Source: JBBITI01 sp963735055 (GTDB lineage Bacteria; Chloroflexota; Dehalococcoidia; Dehalococcoidales; UBA2162). From it: 64,000 nt of DNA. This document shows positions 52,725 through 61,244 of the stretch, in pieces (the stretch's first letter is position 1; every line of letters begins with the position of its first letter). The notes beneath the pieces were generated by a model. The model was not told the origin of the DNA. It did no database searches and saw nothing but the letters and a program-made list of their open reading frames with translations. Where the stretch lies: assembly GCA_963735055.1 (NCBI GenBank), contig CAVTJN010000014.1:23084-87083 (forward strand). The letters run 5' to 3'. Both the position numbers and the translations under genes were made by a program.

Positions 52725-53087
52725 CTAAACGGATCTGCCGACGTCCTTACCCTTCGACTTCGCCCACCGGCGGAACAGGGGGTTGAAGTAATTGGGTCGC
52801 ACCGATTTGTCCGGTTCATCGACAACGTTATCCTGCCGGACGCTTTCCACGATCGAATCGGCGAGGAATTTGGAGAAACCCAACCTCAACATATCGTTGC
52901 ACGCCTTCATCCTGGATGTATGGTTGAACTTCGCCAGGAATTCAATGGCTTCATAGAGCGACTGCTCGATCCAAATGGTCTTGTAGTACCGTTCCGGGTA
53001 GTTCTTCACGGTGACATTGGGTTTGGGGGGCTTGAAGACATCCCTTATCGAACGTGCAAGTGTGTGCGGCCTTAGAGTACGTAGCAT
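52725..53087 (-). CDS. Hypothetical protein, possibly RHH-like
   Basis: The 120-aa product has a charged N-terminus and a central YYKTIWIEQSLYEAIEFLAK, which resembles a ribbon-helix-helix strand plus helix. A basic tail follows. I do not recognise a family, but composition and the strong strand-helix pattern favour a real gene. The opposite-strand frame at 52,410-53,075 is its shadow. The 53,088-53,300 spacer has no gene. Confidence 0.6.
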   Translation of the reverse strand: MLRTLRPHTLARSIRDVFKPPKPNVTVKNYPERYYKTIWIEQSLYEAIEFLAKFNHTSRMKACNDMLRLGFSKFLADSIVESVRQDNVVDEPDKSVRPNYFNPLFRRWAKSKGKDVGRSV

Positions 53088-53290
53088 TATTACAAAATCG
53101 AGCCTGACGGCCCCCCTTAACTGGCCCTTATCTGGCAGCTAATGCGACATCTTCCCAATCACGAAAGCCATTGACGGGACCGCTATTCCCCTGTTCACCC
53201 GCAGTGTAGGTTCTCACCCGGCCCGTGTCAATCCTCCACAGGTCGGTCAAGCGATCGGTTACGGGTTCATTGAGAGGTCCAGTAAAGGAC

Positions 53291-53320
53291 AAACGAAGAA
53301 GGGGCCGGTGATCCGGCCCC
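53291..53320 (-). terminator. Intrinsic terminator after the small secreted protein gene
   Basis: GGGGCCGG (53,301-53,308), loop TGAT, and CCGGCCCC (53,313-53,320) form a perfect 8-bp stem. On the minus strand it is followed by TTCTTCGTTT. It lies 35 bases beyond the stop of the minus-strand gene at 53,356. Confidence 0.8.
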
Positions 53321-53355
53321 TCCTCTGTGTTGCACTCAGGGTTCCGTAGCCGGCC

Positions 53356-53796
53356 TTACGGAGTATGGAGAATCTCCCATGCCTTGATGATCTTATCTGC
53401 CCGCACCTGCTCCATCTTGTGTGCCGCTACGGCCTTATCAAGAAGTGCCTTGACCTTGGTCTGGTCTTTGGCTGTGAGCAGCCGCCCCAGAACCACATCT
53501 CTGTGGAGTCTCTTGGCAAACCCCTCGTGTCGTTCCGTCCACAGTTTCTTGACCTTCACAGCCTGTTCGGTGCCCAGTTTACCGGCTGCAACTGCCTTCG
53601 CGATGAAAGCATCCACCTTCGCCTCATCCTTCACCAGGAGAAGACGGGCGAGGACTCTTGCTTTGTTCGCCTTCGTGATTCCCGCAGCCGGCGGGACCGA
53701 GCCTGGATTGGATTGCGCAAATGCCGGAACAGCCCACAGAGCCAACATGGCAACGAGCAATAGGACACTGCCGATTACCGCTATTCGCTTCTTCAT
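53356..53796 (-). CDS. Secreted helical protein with internal duplication
   Basis: The 146-aa protein has a Sec signal peptide (VLLLVAMLALWAVPAFAQS). Two similar helical segments follow, VLARLLLVKDEAKVDAFIAK and VLGRLLTAKDQTKVKALLDK, about 55 residues apart. No enzyme motif is present. AGGAGGTGATCAACCT precedes the ATG at 53,796, while the longer in-frame start at 53,892 is less likely. A good intrinsic terminator follows, so it ends the minus-strand surface operon. Its role is unknown. Confidence 0.75.
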   Translation of the reverse strand: MKKRIAVIGSVLLLVAMLALWAVPAFAQSNPGSVPPAAGITKANKARVLARLLLVKDEAKVDAFIAKAVAAGKLGTEQAVKVKKLWTERHEGFAKRLHRDVVLGRLLTAKDQTKVKALLDKAVAAHKMEQVRADKIIKAWEILHTP

Positions 53797-53988
53797 AGGT
53801 TGATCACCTCCTGACTTCTTCCTCATTGTAGGTCGAAAATGTAATCTCCATATTGCCGGAATGTAATACCAATGTAAAATCCTACGTTCCACCGGGTCCG
53901 TCGTCCCTTGTTACTCCAGCTGTCGGGTGGACAGTCGGACATCGCTTCAGTCTGGATCCACGACCAGAAACGGTCTTCGGCTTCGCCC

Positions 53989-54090
53989 TCATGGGCACTT
54001 CCCGGGTTTTCCCTTCGGAAGCAGGCACCTGCCCTGGTAGTGCCAGGAACACTTGAGACAATACGCTTCAGTCGGCTGTGGGGCGACCAT
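53989..54090 (-). CDS. Tiny cysteine-rich protein (WHYQ type), copy 2
   Basis: A 33-aa minus-strand frame from ATG 54,090 to TGA 53,989. It contains CLKCSWHYQGRC then PKGKPGKCP, matching the pattern of the 48-aa frame at 54,613-54,759 (CERCAWHYQDRC ... PKGQAGECP). The shared CxxCxWHYQxRCxxPKGxxGxCP spacing implies a four-cysteine zinc knuckle. AAGGGAAG lies 12 bases upstream. The conserved protein pattern, together with DNA divergence between the copies, supports a real gene. It lies between the pilin and the secreted helical protein. Confidence 0.6.
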   Translation of the reverse strand: MVAPQPTEAYCLKCSWHYQGRCLLPKGKPGKCP

Positions 54091-54149
54091 GGTCGTCACG
54101 ACTTCCCTTACAAAACGCACAGACTGGAAACCCCATCAACTCGCCCCAT

Positions 54150-54530
54150 CTACTTGATCCACTTGCCGTCTTGTGTATAGGGAGCGGATGGCGCAGACCA
54201 GGTGATTCCTGACCAGCCCACACCCGAAACCCCGATCACAAACCCGGTCGCCGTATCAAAGGCATAGGTTGCTTTAGGTGTTCCATCGATCAAGGCAGCA
54301 ATGGCACTCGAATCATCGGGCCATGAACCACTCTGTCCATAATATGCAAGCGAAGCAGTCTTGACGTTCCCCAATTCGGTGTTGGCGGCGTTAAGGTTGC
54401 CCGTCGCCAGGAATCCGGACGTATTGGGTATGATGACGGCCGCCAGGATACCCATGATGGCCAGGACGATGATGATCTCGATCAGGGTGAAGCCGCTCTG
54501 CCCCGGACACTGCCGCTTTCTGCTGCCCAT
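54150..54530 (-). CDS. GspG/PilA-like pilin
   Basis: The 126-aa prepilin has a clean cleavage site GQSGFTLIEIIIVLAIMGIL, then NLNAANTELGNVKTASLAYYG and a short C-terminal domain with GITWSAPSAPYTQDGK. It is the close paralogue of the pilin at 40.3-40.7 kb, where the leader is damaged. The ATG at 54,530 follows AGGGAG at nine bases; ATG 54,539 is an alternative. It is probably a main subunit of a thin pilus. Confidence 0.9.
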   Translation of the reverse strand: MGSRKRQCPGQSGFTLIEIIIVLAIMGILAAVIIPNTSGFLATGNLNAANTELGNVKTASLAYYGQSGSWPDDSSAIAALIDGTPKATYAFDTATGFVIGVSGVGWSGITWSAPSAPYTQDGKWIK

Positions 54531-54612
54531 TCCGTTCATCTCCCTGGTCTGTTCCTTGCCGGTAACCGTGCTTGCGCCCATTTGGACCCACAAAGAGGAG
54601 ACCGCTCCGCCG

Positions 54613-54759
54613 TCACAGCCGAGGTGGTTTGCGTTGAGGGTTCGGCCTCACCGACGGGCACTCCCCCGCCTGGCCCTTTGGATGTATGCACCGGTCCTGG
54701 TAGTGCCAGGCGCAGCGTTCGCACACCGATTCCGCTTTCTTCGGTGGATGGCCGACCAT
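54613..54759 (-). CDS. Tiny cysteine-rich protein (WHYQ type), copy 1
   Basis: A 48-aa minus-strand frame from ATG 54,759 to TGA 54,613 lies between the LuxR gene (30-base gap) and the pilin (82-base gap). It carries CERCAWHYQDRC and PKGQAGECP, the same cysteine pattern as the frame at 53,989-54,090, and a basic Pro/Arg-rich tail. Four cysteines suggest zinc binding. No family is known to me. The shared signature and the gene order favour a real co-transcribed protein. Confidence 0.6.
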   Translation of the reverse strand: MVGHPPKKAESVCERCAWHYQDRCIHPKGQAGECPSVRPNPQRKPPRL

Positions 54760-54789
54760 CCCCATTGTCCAATCCTTACCGAACCGGCC

Positions 54790-55392
54790 TTATCTCTGTT
54801 CAGAAGGTGACGGCACGATGCCGTGATGTGATGCCGGCCGGGGCCTGCTCTGGATCCAACCGTATGATATGGCAAGAAGCGCCGCCGAGGTTCGATCGGG
54901 GGCGCCGAGTTTCCTGAGAATATGTGCAAGGTGGTTCTTCACGGTCTGCGGGCTTATGACGAGATCAAGGGCTATCTGCTTGTTCGACCTGCCGTCTGCC
55001 ACCCTCGTCAGCACCTCGAGTTCCCTCTTCGTCAGGAGCGGCTCTTCCCAAGGTTCTTGCTCCGCAGTCGGAGTTTCAGATTCAGCCGAGACTATCCGGC
55101 GGTAGTTGTCCAACTCCTCCCGGTACAGCCGTTGTTCCGACCTCTTCCAATGCACACGGGAGACTATCCACAATGCCAGCAATCCCGCGGCAGCCAGCGC
55201 CGTGACGATGAATATGTTGGCATCCCTCAGCTGCAGGAGTGCCACCGTGACCAGCAGGGCGTAGAACATCATCACGATTTGCGAATTCCACTTCAGTGAC
55301 TCCGCTCGTTCCTTCGCCATTCGGCGCAGGACTCCGGCAATCATCGTTTCTTCTGCCTTGTCTTTCGGGATTTCGCGAACGTTACGTTTCAC
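54790..55392 (-). CDS. Membrane-anchored LuxR-type transcription regulator
   Basis: The protein has two transmembrane helices (IVMMFYALLVTVALLQL and FIVTALAAAGLLALWIV) near residues 40-85, a coiled linker, and a C-terminal LuxR HTH (LTKRELEVLTRVADGRSNKQ ... PQTVKNHLAHILRKLGAPDR). No receiver or ligand domain precedes it, so it may respond to membrane or interaction signals. I start at GTG 55,392 because the longer frame overlaps the previous gene. It sits inside the surface operon it probably regulates. Confidence 0.85.
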   Translation of the reverse strand: MKRNVREIPKDKAEETMIAGVLRRMAKERAESLKWNSQIVMMFYALLVTVALLQLRDANIFIVTALAAAGLLALWIVSRVHWKRSEQRLYREELDNYRRIVSAESETPTAEQEPWEEPLLTKRELEVLTRVADGRSNKQIALDLVISPQTVKNHLAHILRKLGAPDRTSAALLAISYGWIQSRPRPASHHGIVPSPSEQR

Positions 55393-55423
55393 TCCCCACC
55401 TTCCATACCACCGGGCTGAAAAC

Positions 55424-56011
55424 TCAAGTCCCTTGCACTGGATCGCCCGGGTCTCCATCCTTCCCGTCCGCAGGGAAGGTCTCACCAGCTTTCGCCTGCA
55501 GGACCGATATGATCTGCTCTTTCCTCACAGCCACAAACGGCCTGCTGCCATAAACGCGGTTATCCCGGATGATAGTCACCTCGGTCATGGGCAAGAACAT
55601 GGTATCTTCGTCCAGCACGTCTCTTATCGTCCGCCCCGGAGAACAGTGCATGGTCCCGTCCAGTGAGTAGCCCGGCAACTCGATGGAAACCCGCACTCCG
55701 GCCTTCTCCACCCTCGGGTAGAGGCCGGTAGAAACCTTTGCCCCGGCGCCTCTGGCCAGTTCGGGGTCGGAGAGGGCCGCCAGTTCCACCGACAGCTTCC
55801 TGACATAGCGGACTTGCGGAGCTTCGTCTCCGAAGGACCCGGAGTCGGACGTGAATCCGATATAGTCGCTCTGGACATCACGGTCGAGGTCACTGATCCG
55901 GTTGAGGATGTCCAGCAGACGCCGCCCGGCTGCAACAGGGAGGTACCCGCTGAGTATCTGCGGGCCGATGTAGAACTCCACCGGAACGCTAATGTACTCT
56001 CTTAGAGTCAT
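55424..56011 (-). CDS. Hypothetical protein with internal duplication
   Basis: The 195-aa protein has two related halves: VEFYIGPQILSGYLPVAAGRRLLDIL near residue 11 and VSIELPGYSLDGTMHCSPGR near 107. Each is a small beta-rich unit ending in a Leu-Asp helix. No domain name is certain. It is 10 bases below a 26-codon frame and 32 bases above the LuxR start, so it belongs to the same operon. No signal peptide is present, suggesting a cytoplasmic role. Confidence 0.7.
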   Translation of the reverse strand: MTLREYISVPVEFYIGPQILSGYLPVAAGRRLLDILNRISDLDRDVQSDYIGFTSDSGSFGDEAPQVRYVRKLSVELAALSDPELARGAGAKVSTGLYPRVEKAGVRVSIELPGYSLDGTMHCSPGRTIRDVLDEDTMFLPMTEVTIIRDNRVYGSRPFVAVRKEQIISVLQAKAGETFPADGKDGDPGDPVQGT

Positions 56012-56020
56012 CGATTCCTC

Positions 56021-56101
56021 CTACGGATGAGGATCGTCGCCGATGTCCGGGCCGTCCATTAGCTCCTTCGACTCCGCCAGATTCATCTGGTTATCCTTCA
56101 C
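56021..56101 (-). CDS. Possible 26-aa acidic peptide
   Basis: A frame from GTG 56,101 to TAG 56,021 has GGGGAGAG just upstream and ends 10 bases before the next gene. The product is acidic (MDGPDIGDDPHP at the end). It may be translationally coupled to its neighbours. Evidence is limited to position and the ribosome site. Confidence 0.35.
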   Translation of the reverse strand: MKDNQMNLAESKELMDGPDIGDDPHP

Positions 56102-56131
56102 CTTGCTCTCTCCCCGGAAACTCGGCCCTTG

Positions 56132-56374
56132 TCAATTCCTGCCCCAGCGGAATAGCGAATCCGTTCTCAGCATGTCCTCCCAGGTGTCCCAATACGAGGC
56201 CGATCTGCGTCCTGGCGCTTTGTATGGGGACACAGCAGACTGGATGAGGACGCCGTCCCTTCTTATCTCAAGGGCGCTGCCGCACCTGTTGCACTGCTGC
56301 TTGTCGGGGTTAGAAAGCCCCCAGCCGTAATAGGCGGCCCCGCATATTGGACAGGTCCCTTTCATTCCGTTCAT
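56132..56374 (-). CDS. Small zinc-ribbon protein
   Basis: The protein starts MNGMKGTCPICGAAYYGWGL and has a second pair CNRCGSALE, together a four-cysteine zinc ribbon. A basic helical tail follows. ATG 56,365 is an alternative start. A decayed copy of its first 17 codons lies at 51,347-51,400. It is probably a cytoplasmic adaptor in the surface operon, but no partner is known. Confidence 0.75.
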   Translation of the reverse strand: MNGMKGTCPICGAAYYGWGLSNPDKQQCNRCGSALEIRRDGVLIQSAVSPYKAPGRRSASYWDTWEDMLRTDSLFRWGRN

Positions 56375-56404
56375 TTGTCTTGTCGGTTTCCTCTGGAATA
56401 CTGA

Positions 56405-56430
56405 GTGGGCACCCATTTCTGGGTGCCCAC
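56405..56430 (-). terminator. Perfect 11-bp hairpin after the adhesin gene
   Basis: GTGGGCACCCA and TGGGTGCCCAC pair perfectly around a TTTC loop. It lies 14 bases beyond the adhesin stop and 31 bases before the zinc-ribbon start on the minus strand. There is no T-run, so it may act as an attenuator or RNA-stability hairpin within the operon. Confidence 0.55.
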
Positions 56431-56443
56431 CAACTTTGTACCC

Positions 56444-57568
56444 TTAGCCGATAGATCTTACGGGACAATGGTTATTCCTGCTGTTCCATCCAACAGGGCT
56501 CCATATTGCAGCCGTCAACGTCTGACTGCCTACCCCAGTCGTGTCCTTGTAGTAGAAGCTGGCCGAGTTGGTGCCGGACAGGATAGTGACCTGAGGTGAT
56601 TACCGGCAGGCCATTGCTGTTCTTGGCGAAGACACCTGCCGAGACCTGACGTGAGCTCAGGGCTACCACGGTATTGGCGGATACGTTGACCGGAATGCCC
56701 CGGCATCCTGGATCTGGATGGTGATCGACCCACCGGCCACATTTCTGTTGAACGTCGTGGGTCCGCCGATAAAGGCCACCTTGGACGCTTTGGGAGCGGC
56801 GTTCACCGTCTCGACCTGAGTGCCCTTGGTCAAGCCGGTGCTCGAGGCGGTGAGAGTCGGCGTGCCGGCCGCGTTATCCTTGTAATAGAAGCTGACTGAA
56901 CTCTGACCGGCAATAACGATCACTGAAGTGATGCTGCCGTTGAACGCTCCGCCGTTACTCGTGTCAAACCTGCCCAACCCGGAGGTCGAGTTCAGATTAA
57001 CCGTGGTGTTGGACAAGACAGGGAAGGCAATGTTGGAAGCATCCTGAATCTCGACGGTTATCATTGGTAAGGCTGCCCCCGTATTCGAAGTGAAGGAACC
57101 GGTCGTGAACGCCACTTTGACAGGTTTGTTTGGTGCATTCACAGTCTCGGTCTGGGTCCCACTGGTTAACCCCGTGCTGGCCGCTGTAAGAGTAGGTGTG
57201 CCCGCCATGTTGTCCCTGTAGATAAATTCGACCGAGCTGTGGCCGGCAAGCACGACTACCGACGTGACGCTGCCGTTGAAGGAACCGACGTCGCTGGTGT
57301 CAAACCTGCCCAACCCGGAGGTGGTATAGAGGTTGATCGTTGTGTCGCGGACTCCGACATCATAAGGTCCGTTGGCATCCCTTATCTCCACCGTGAAAGC
57401 AGATGAAGGGCTACCCCTGTCGTGAGCGTCTGCGAAGGATCCAAGATCGCCACCTGGCTCGGACCGGGTTCTGCTGTGACGGTCTCTGTCTGGGTGCCGT
57501 TGGTCATGCCAGTGCTGGCCGCCGTAAGGATCGGTGAACCGCGGCGCTGTCTTTGTAGTAGAAATCAA
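56444..57568 (-). CDS. Giant adhesin, C-terminal repeat block
   Basis: The block repeats a Big-like domain of about 90 residues with TINLYTTSGLGRFDTS or TVNLNSTSGLGRFDTS followed by VVLAGHSSVEFIYRDNMAG-like strands. A frame change lies near 57,420 and another near 56,680. Read through, the protein ends at TAA 56,444-56,446 after SFYYKDTTGVGSQTLTAA. No anchor or sortase motif is visible, so attachment is unclear. Confidence 0.65.
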
Positions 57569-58355
57569 CTGAGCTGTGATTGGCCAAGACCGTGACCGTC
57601 ACCAGACTGCCGTTGAACAGCCCGGAGGTGCTTGTGTCAAATCTCCCCAACCCGGAGGTTGAGTAAAGGTTGATGGCTGTATCAGCATGAACGTTAGCTG
57701 CCGTGCCGTTGATGTCCTGTGTTTCAACGGTGATGACGTCTGACGCTGATCCTGCCACGATGTTCTGAGCAAGAGTCTTGAAGCCCAACTTGACGGGAGG
57801 CCCGATGAAGACCGCATTCACTGTCGTGTCACCAGTAATGGTGAGCGGTGAAACCGGGCTAAAGGTACCGAAAATCCAATTGGCAGCCGCATGCGGGGTC
57901 AGAGTCACGACATCACCGTAATGGTAGGTGGGCTGGTCTGGGCTCTTATCCACGGTACCGCTGCCCGTGATGTTGATGGTCAGGGAGTATTCACTGATGG
58001 CAAAGCTGGCCGTCACCGTAAGGTTGGCCTGCACGCTGCTGTCGGTGCGGGCGGCGGTCAGTACTCCATCACTCCAGGATACGAAGTGGTACCCGGCGTT
58101 GGGGACTGCGGTCACTGCGCTGCCACTGCCGTTGTAGTCCACCGTCTGCGGGGTTGTCCCGCTGATGGTGCCGTTGCTCCCGGCATTGTAGGTCAGGGTA
58201 TTGGTGTTGATGGCGAAGCTGGCGGCGATGGTGTGGTTGGCACTGACATTGGTGAAGGTGTAGCTGGTCACCGCTCCCACCGAGACCCCGTCCACCAGCA
58301 CGTCGGCCACATGGTAGTCCGGAGCCGGCGTGATGGTGAAGGTCTGGTCTGCCAC
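57504..58355 (-). CDS. Giant adhesin, middle block
   Basis: This frame carries the last InlB-like B repeats (YHVADVLVDGVSVGAVTSYT), then different repeats with YHFVSWSDGVLTAARTDS and a Big-like domain (TAINLYSTSGLGRFDTS). Its sequence continues smoothly into the block below, so the boundary near 57,560 is another frame change. It is extracellular by context. Confidence 0.65.
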   Translation of the reverse strand: MADQTFTITPAPDYHVADVLVDGVSVGAVTSYTFTNVSANHTIAASFAINTNTLTYNAGSNGTISGTTPQTVDYNGSGSAVTAVPNAGYHFVSWSDGVLTAARTDSSVQANLTVTASFAISEYSLTINITGSGTVDKSPDQPTYHYGDVVTLTPHAAANWIFGTFSPVSPLTITGDTTVNAVFIGPPVKLGFKTLAQNIVAGSASDVITVETQDINGTAANVHADTAINLYSTSGLGRFDTSTSGLFNGSLVTVTVLANHSSVDFYYKDSAAVHRSLRRPALA

Positions 58356-59652
58356 CGTAGTTGACCGCTACTGCGCCGGTGGGTGATGGTGCCGTTGGCA
58401 CCCGCCGAGGCCGTGATGGTGTAGGTGTTGATGGCGAAGCTGGCGGCGATGGTGTGGTTGGCCTGACATTGGTGAAGGTGTAGCTGGTCACCGCACCCAC
58501 CGAGACCCCGTCCACCAGCACGTCGGCCACATGGTAGTCCGCAGCGGGCGTGATGGTGAAGGTCTGGCTGCCACCATAGTTGACCGCTACTGCGCCGGAT
58601 GGGTGCAATGGTACCGTTGGCCCCGCCGAGGCCGTGATGGTGTAGGTGTTGATGGCGAAGCTGGCGGCGATGGTGTGGTTGGCACTGACATTGGTGAAGG
58701 TGTAGCTGGTCACCGCACCCACCGAGACCCCGTCCACCAGCACGTCGGCCACATGGTAGTTCAGAGCCGGCGGTGATGGTGAAGGTCTGGTCTGCCACCG
58801 TAGTCGACCACTACTGCGCCGGTGGGTGAGATGGTACCGTTGGCGCCCCGCCGAGGCCGTGATGGTGTAGGTGTTGATGGCGAAGCTGGCGGCGATGGTG
58901 TGGTTGGCAGTGACATTGGTGAAGGTGTAGCTGGTCACCGCTCCCACCGAGACGCCGTCCACCAGCACGTCGGCCACATGGTAGCCCGCGTGCCGGCGTG
59001 ATGGTGAAGGTCTGGCTGCCACCGTAGTTGACCACTACTGCGCCGGAGGGTAGATGGTACCGTTGGCACCCGCCGAGGCCGTGATGGTGTAGGTGTTGAT
59101 GGCGAAGCTGGCGGCGATGGTATGGTTGGCAGTGACATTGGTGAAGGTGTAGCTGGTCACCGCTCCCACCGAGACCCCGTCCACCAGCACATCGGCCACA
59201 TGGTAGTTCAGAGCGGGCGTGATGGTGAAGGTCTGGCTGCCACCATAGTCGACCACTACTGCGCCGGCGGGTGAAATGGTGCCATTGGCACCAGCCGAGG
59301 CCGTGATGGTGTAGGTGTTGATGGCGAAGCTGGCGGCGATGGTATGGTTGGCAATGACATTGGTGAAGGGATAACTGGTCACTGCTCCCACCGACACCCC
59401 GTCCACCAGGACATCGGCCACATGGTAATTCAGAGCGGGCGTTATGGTGAAGGTCTGGCTGCCATCATAGCCGACCACTACTGCGCCGGAGGGTGAAATG
59501 GCACCATTGGGCCCCGCAGAGGCCGTGATCGTATTGGTTCCCGCGCCGATCACGATGCTCTTGTTGGCACCCAGGGAACCGGCCGCGCCCGGAGCGGCCA
59601 GCGTCAACGTGGCGTTGTTAAACGCTTCATCCTTGATCGCGCCCCCGTTCAA
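58069..59652 (-). pseudogene. Giant adhesin, InlB-type B-repeat array with frameshifts
   Basis: Six near-identical units recur at 58,291, 58,511, 58,733, 58,958, 59,180 and 59,402, about 222 bases (74 residues) apart. The unit has TYTITASAGANGTIS, then GGSQTFTITP, YHVADVLVDGVSVGAVTSYT and ANHTIAASFAIN, as in divergent InlB B-repeats. Small insertions and deletions in most units (spacing 220-225) move the frame repeatedly. Reading frames 59,035-59,652 and 58,069-59,022 cover parts. Confidence 0.7.
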
Positions 59653-59723
59653 AGCTAGCGAAGTAGTTGCCGCATAATCGAGGTCGGGTGAATTGTTGCC
59701 TGGCGCAACGGTGTAGTTGAAGA

Positions 59724-61040
59724 TCAGTGTGCTCGTACCGGAACCAGAGGAATAGTTGACTGGGGTTGTGGCAGGGCTGCCGGTCGAAGCGTCAACTGAG
59801 GAGTCCCAGTCACAGTGACTACCTCAGAGAAATCCACCTGAACGTCGATCACCTGACCTGCTCCGTACGTGCCATTCGTCTTAGACGACGTAACCCCTGT
59901 CACCGTTGGGGGGGTGGCATCCGGCGTGTATGTGACGGTAATCTGCATATAATCGACGGATGCCGTTCTGCTGTTTGAATTGGTGTTGGTCACGGATAGA
60001 ACTACGCCAAAGTTGGCATTATTGATATCCGCGGCTGTCCATGATGTTGACCATAGATCGGCGGCCCCGCCGTACGTGGCCGTCGCAAAAGCGTCGTTAG
60101 CAGGCCAGTCCGTGCCGGTTGCGGCCCTGTTGGCGGCATTCTGAACAGCTCCGGCTTTCACCAACTTTACTTCGGAGTCTCGAATGCGCGGTGAATTCGA
60201 ATTACTTGAAGCGCGATTGATGGCAACCGTTATGCCATTAATCGTCGCGCCAGCAGGGACACTGAAACCGTAGCCGGTTCCTCGAAGATAGTGTGTAACG
60301 AAGCCATTCGAGCCAGATGCTGTTGCGTAGTTGGAGTCGTCACCAGTAATGTAGCCGGGGTTGCTCCAGGCCATTGTTCCCACGCCGGACACGTCAGCTC
60401 CTGTTTGGGCGATGCTGGGTCCTCCCGGAGAAGGGATTGTGTAGGTCACAGTGATCTGCATGTAGTCAACAGAGGCTGTTCTGGAAGCGTAAGGGCTTTG
60501 GTTGCGCCCTGAAAGAGCCACACCGAAGTTCGTTGCATTGATCTCAGCAGCAGTCCAGGTCGTTCCCCACAAGTCGGCCACTCCGCCGTAAGTTGCTGTC
60601 CCCATCGAAGTGGGCCAGTCGGTTGAAGTCCCTTTGTCATCTCCAACTTGACTCCCGCCTTTGATCAATTGAACCACTTCATCGTTTATGCTGTTGCTGA
60701 GGGCACTTGATGAACTCTGCCGCATGATCGAAACCTGAATTCCGTTTATGATAGCGTTGCCCGGAACGGTGAAGCCGTAGTTGGTGCCATTAAGATAGTG
60801 GGACGTACTACTGGTGGAAAGAACAGAAGTCGCAAAATTAGCGTCGTCCGCAGTGATATTCCCAGGGTTGCTCCAAGATGAACCTGAACCGCCACCGTCG
60901 GCGCCTGCCCCTGCGATTCGGGCACCGCTCGTATCCGCGAAAGCCGGCGTAGCTATCCCTAGAAGGGACGCCACCATGCCCAGAGTCAACAAGATAGGTA
61001 CTATCTGTCTGGTCGAGTGTTTAACTAGTTGTTCTATCAT
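59724..61040 (-). CDS. Giant adhesin, N-terminal block
   Basis: The signal peptide (LGIATPAFADTSG, cleaved near residue 36) is followed by two copies of the same beta domain of about 165 residues found once at 41 kb: TSHYLNGTNYGFTVPGNAII and THYLRGTGYGFSVPAGATIN mark them. A third domain (TFSEVV-like, near 385) leads toward the B-repeat array. GGGAG lies seven bases before the ATG. The full protein is about 1,530 residues, spanning 61,040 to 56,444. Confidence 0.82.
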   Translation of the reverse strand: MIEQLVKHSTRQIVPILLTLGMVASLLGIATPAFADTSGARIAGAGADGGGSGSSWSNPGNITADDANFATSVLSTSSTSHYLNGTNYGFTVPGNAIINGIQVSIMRQSSSSALSNSINDEVVQLIKGGSQVGDDKGTSTDWPTSMGTATYGGVADLWGTTWTAAEINATNFGVALSGRNQSPYASRTASVDYMQITVTYTIPSPGGPSIAQTGADVSGVGTMAWSNPGYITGDDSNYATASGSNGFVTHYLRGTGYGFSVPAGATINGITVAINRASSNSNSPRIRDSEVKLVKAGAVQNAANRAATGTDWPANDAFATATYGGAADLWSTSWTAADINNANFGVVLSVTNTNSNSRTASVDYMQITVTYTPDATPPTVTGVTSSKTNGTYGAGQVIDVQVDFSEVVTVTGTPQLTLRPAALPQPQSTIPLVPVRAH

Positions 61041-61244
61041 TTCTTTCTCCCTATTCTGGTTATATGGAGCGTTCCCCGTATTTTCAGTACATGGCCCGCT
61101 GCTCGATTGGCGATGCCCGCGGCTCGGTCCTAATATGCATTAGAAGCAGACGCCGAAACTTGCAGAATCCAGGTCTGCTCAGTCCCTCGATTTTGCTTCC
61201 AAGTATCGTTCTCATTGATCTCACCTCAAAGGTCGCCAAATAAC

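Noticed and set aside
52410..53075. 221-codon plus frame
   Set aside because: It overlaps the VapC remnant and is antisense to the better supported minus-strand gene at 52,725-53,087; its composition is unnatural.
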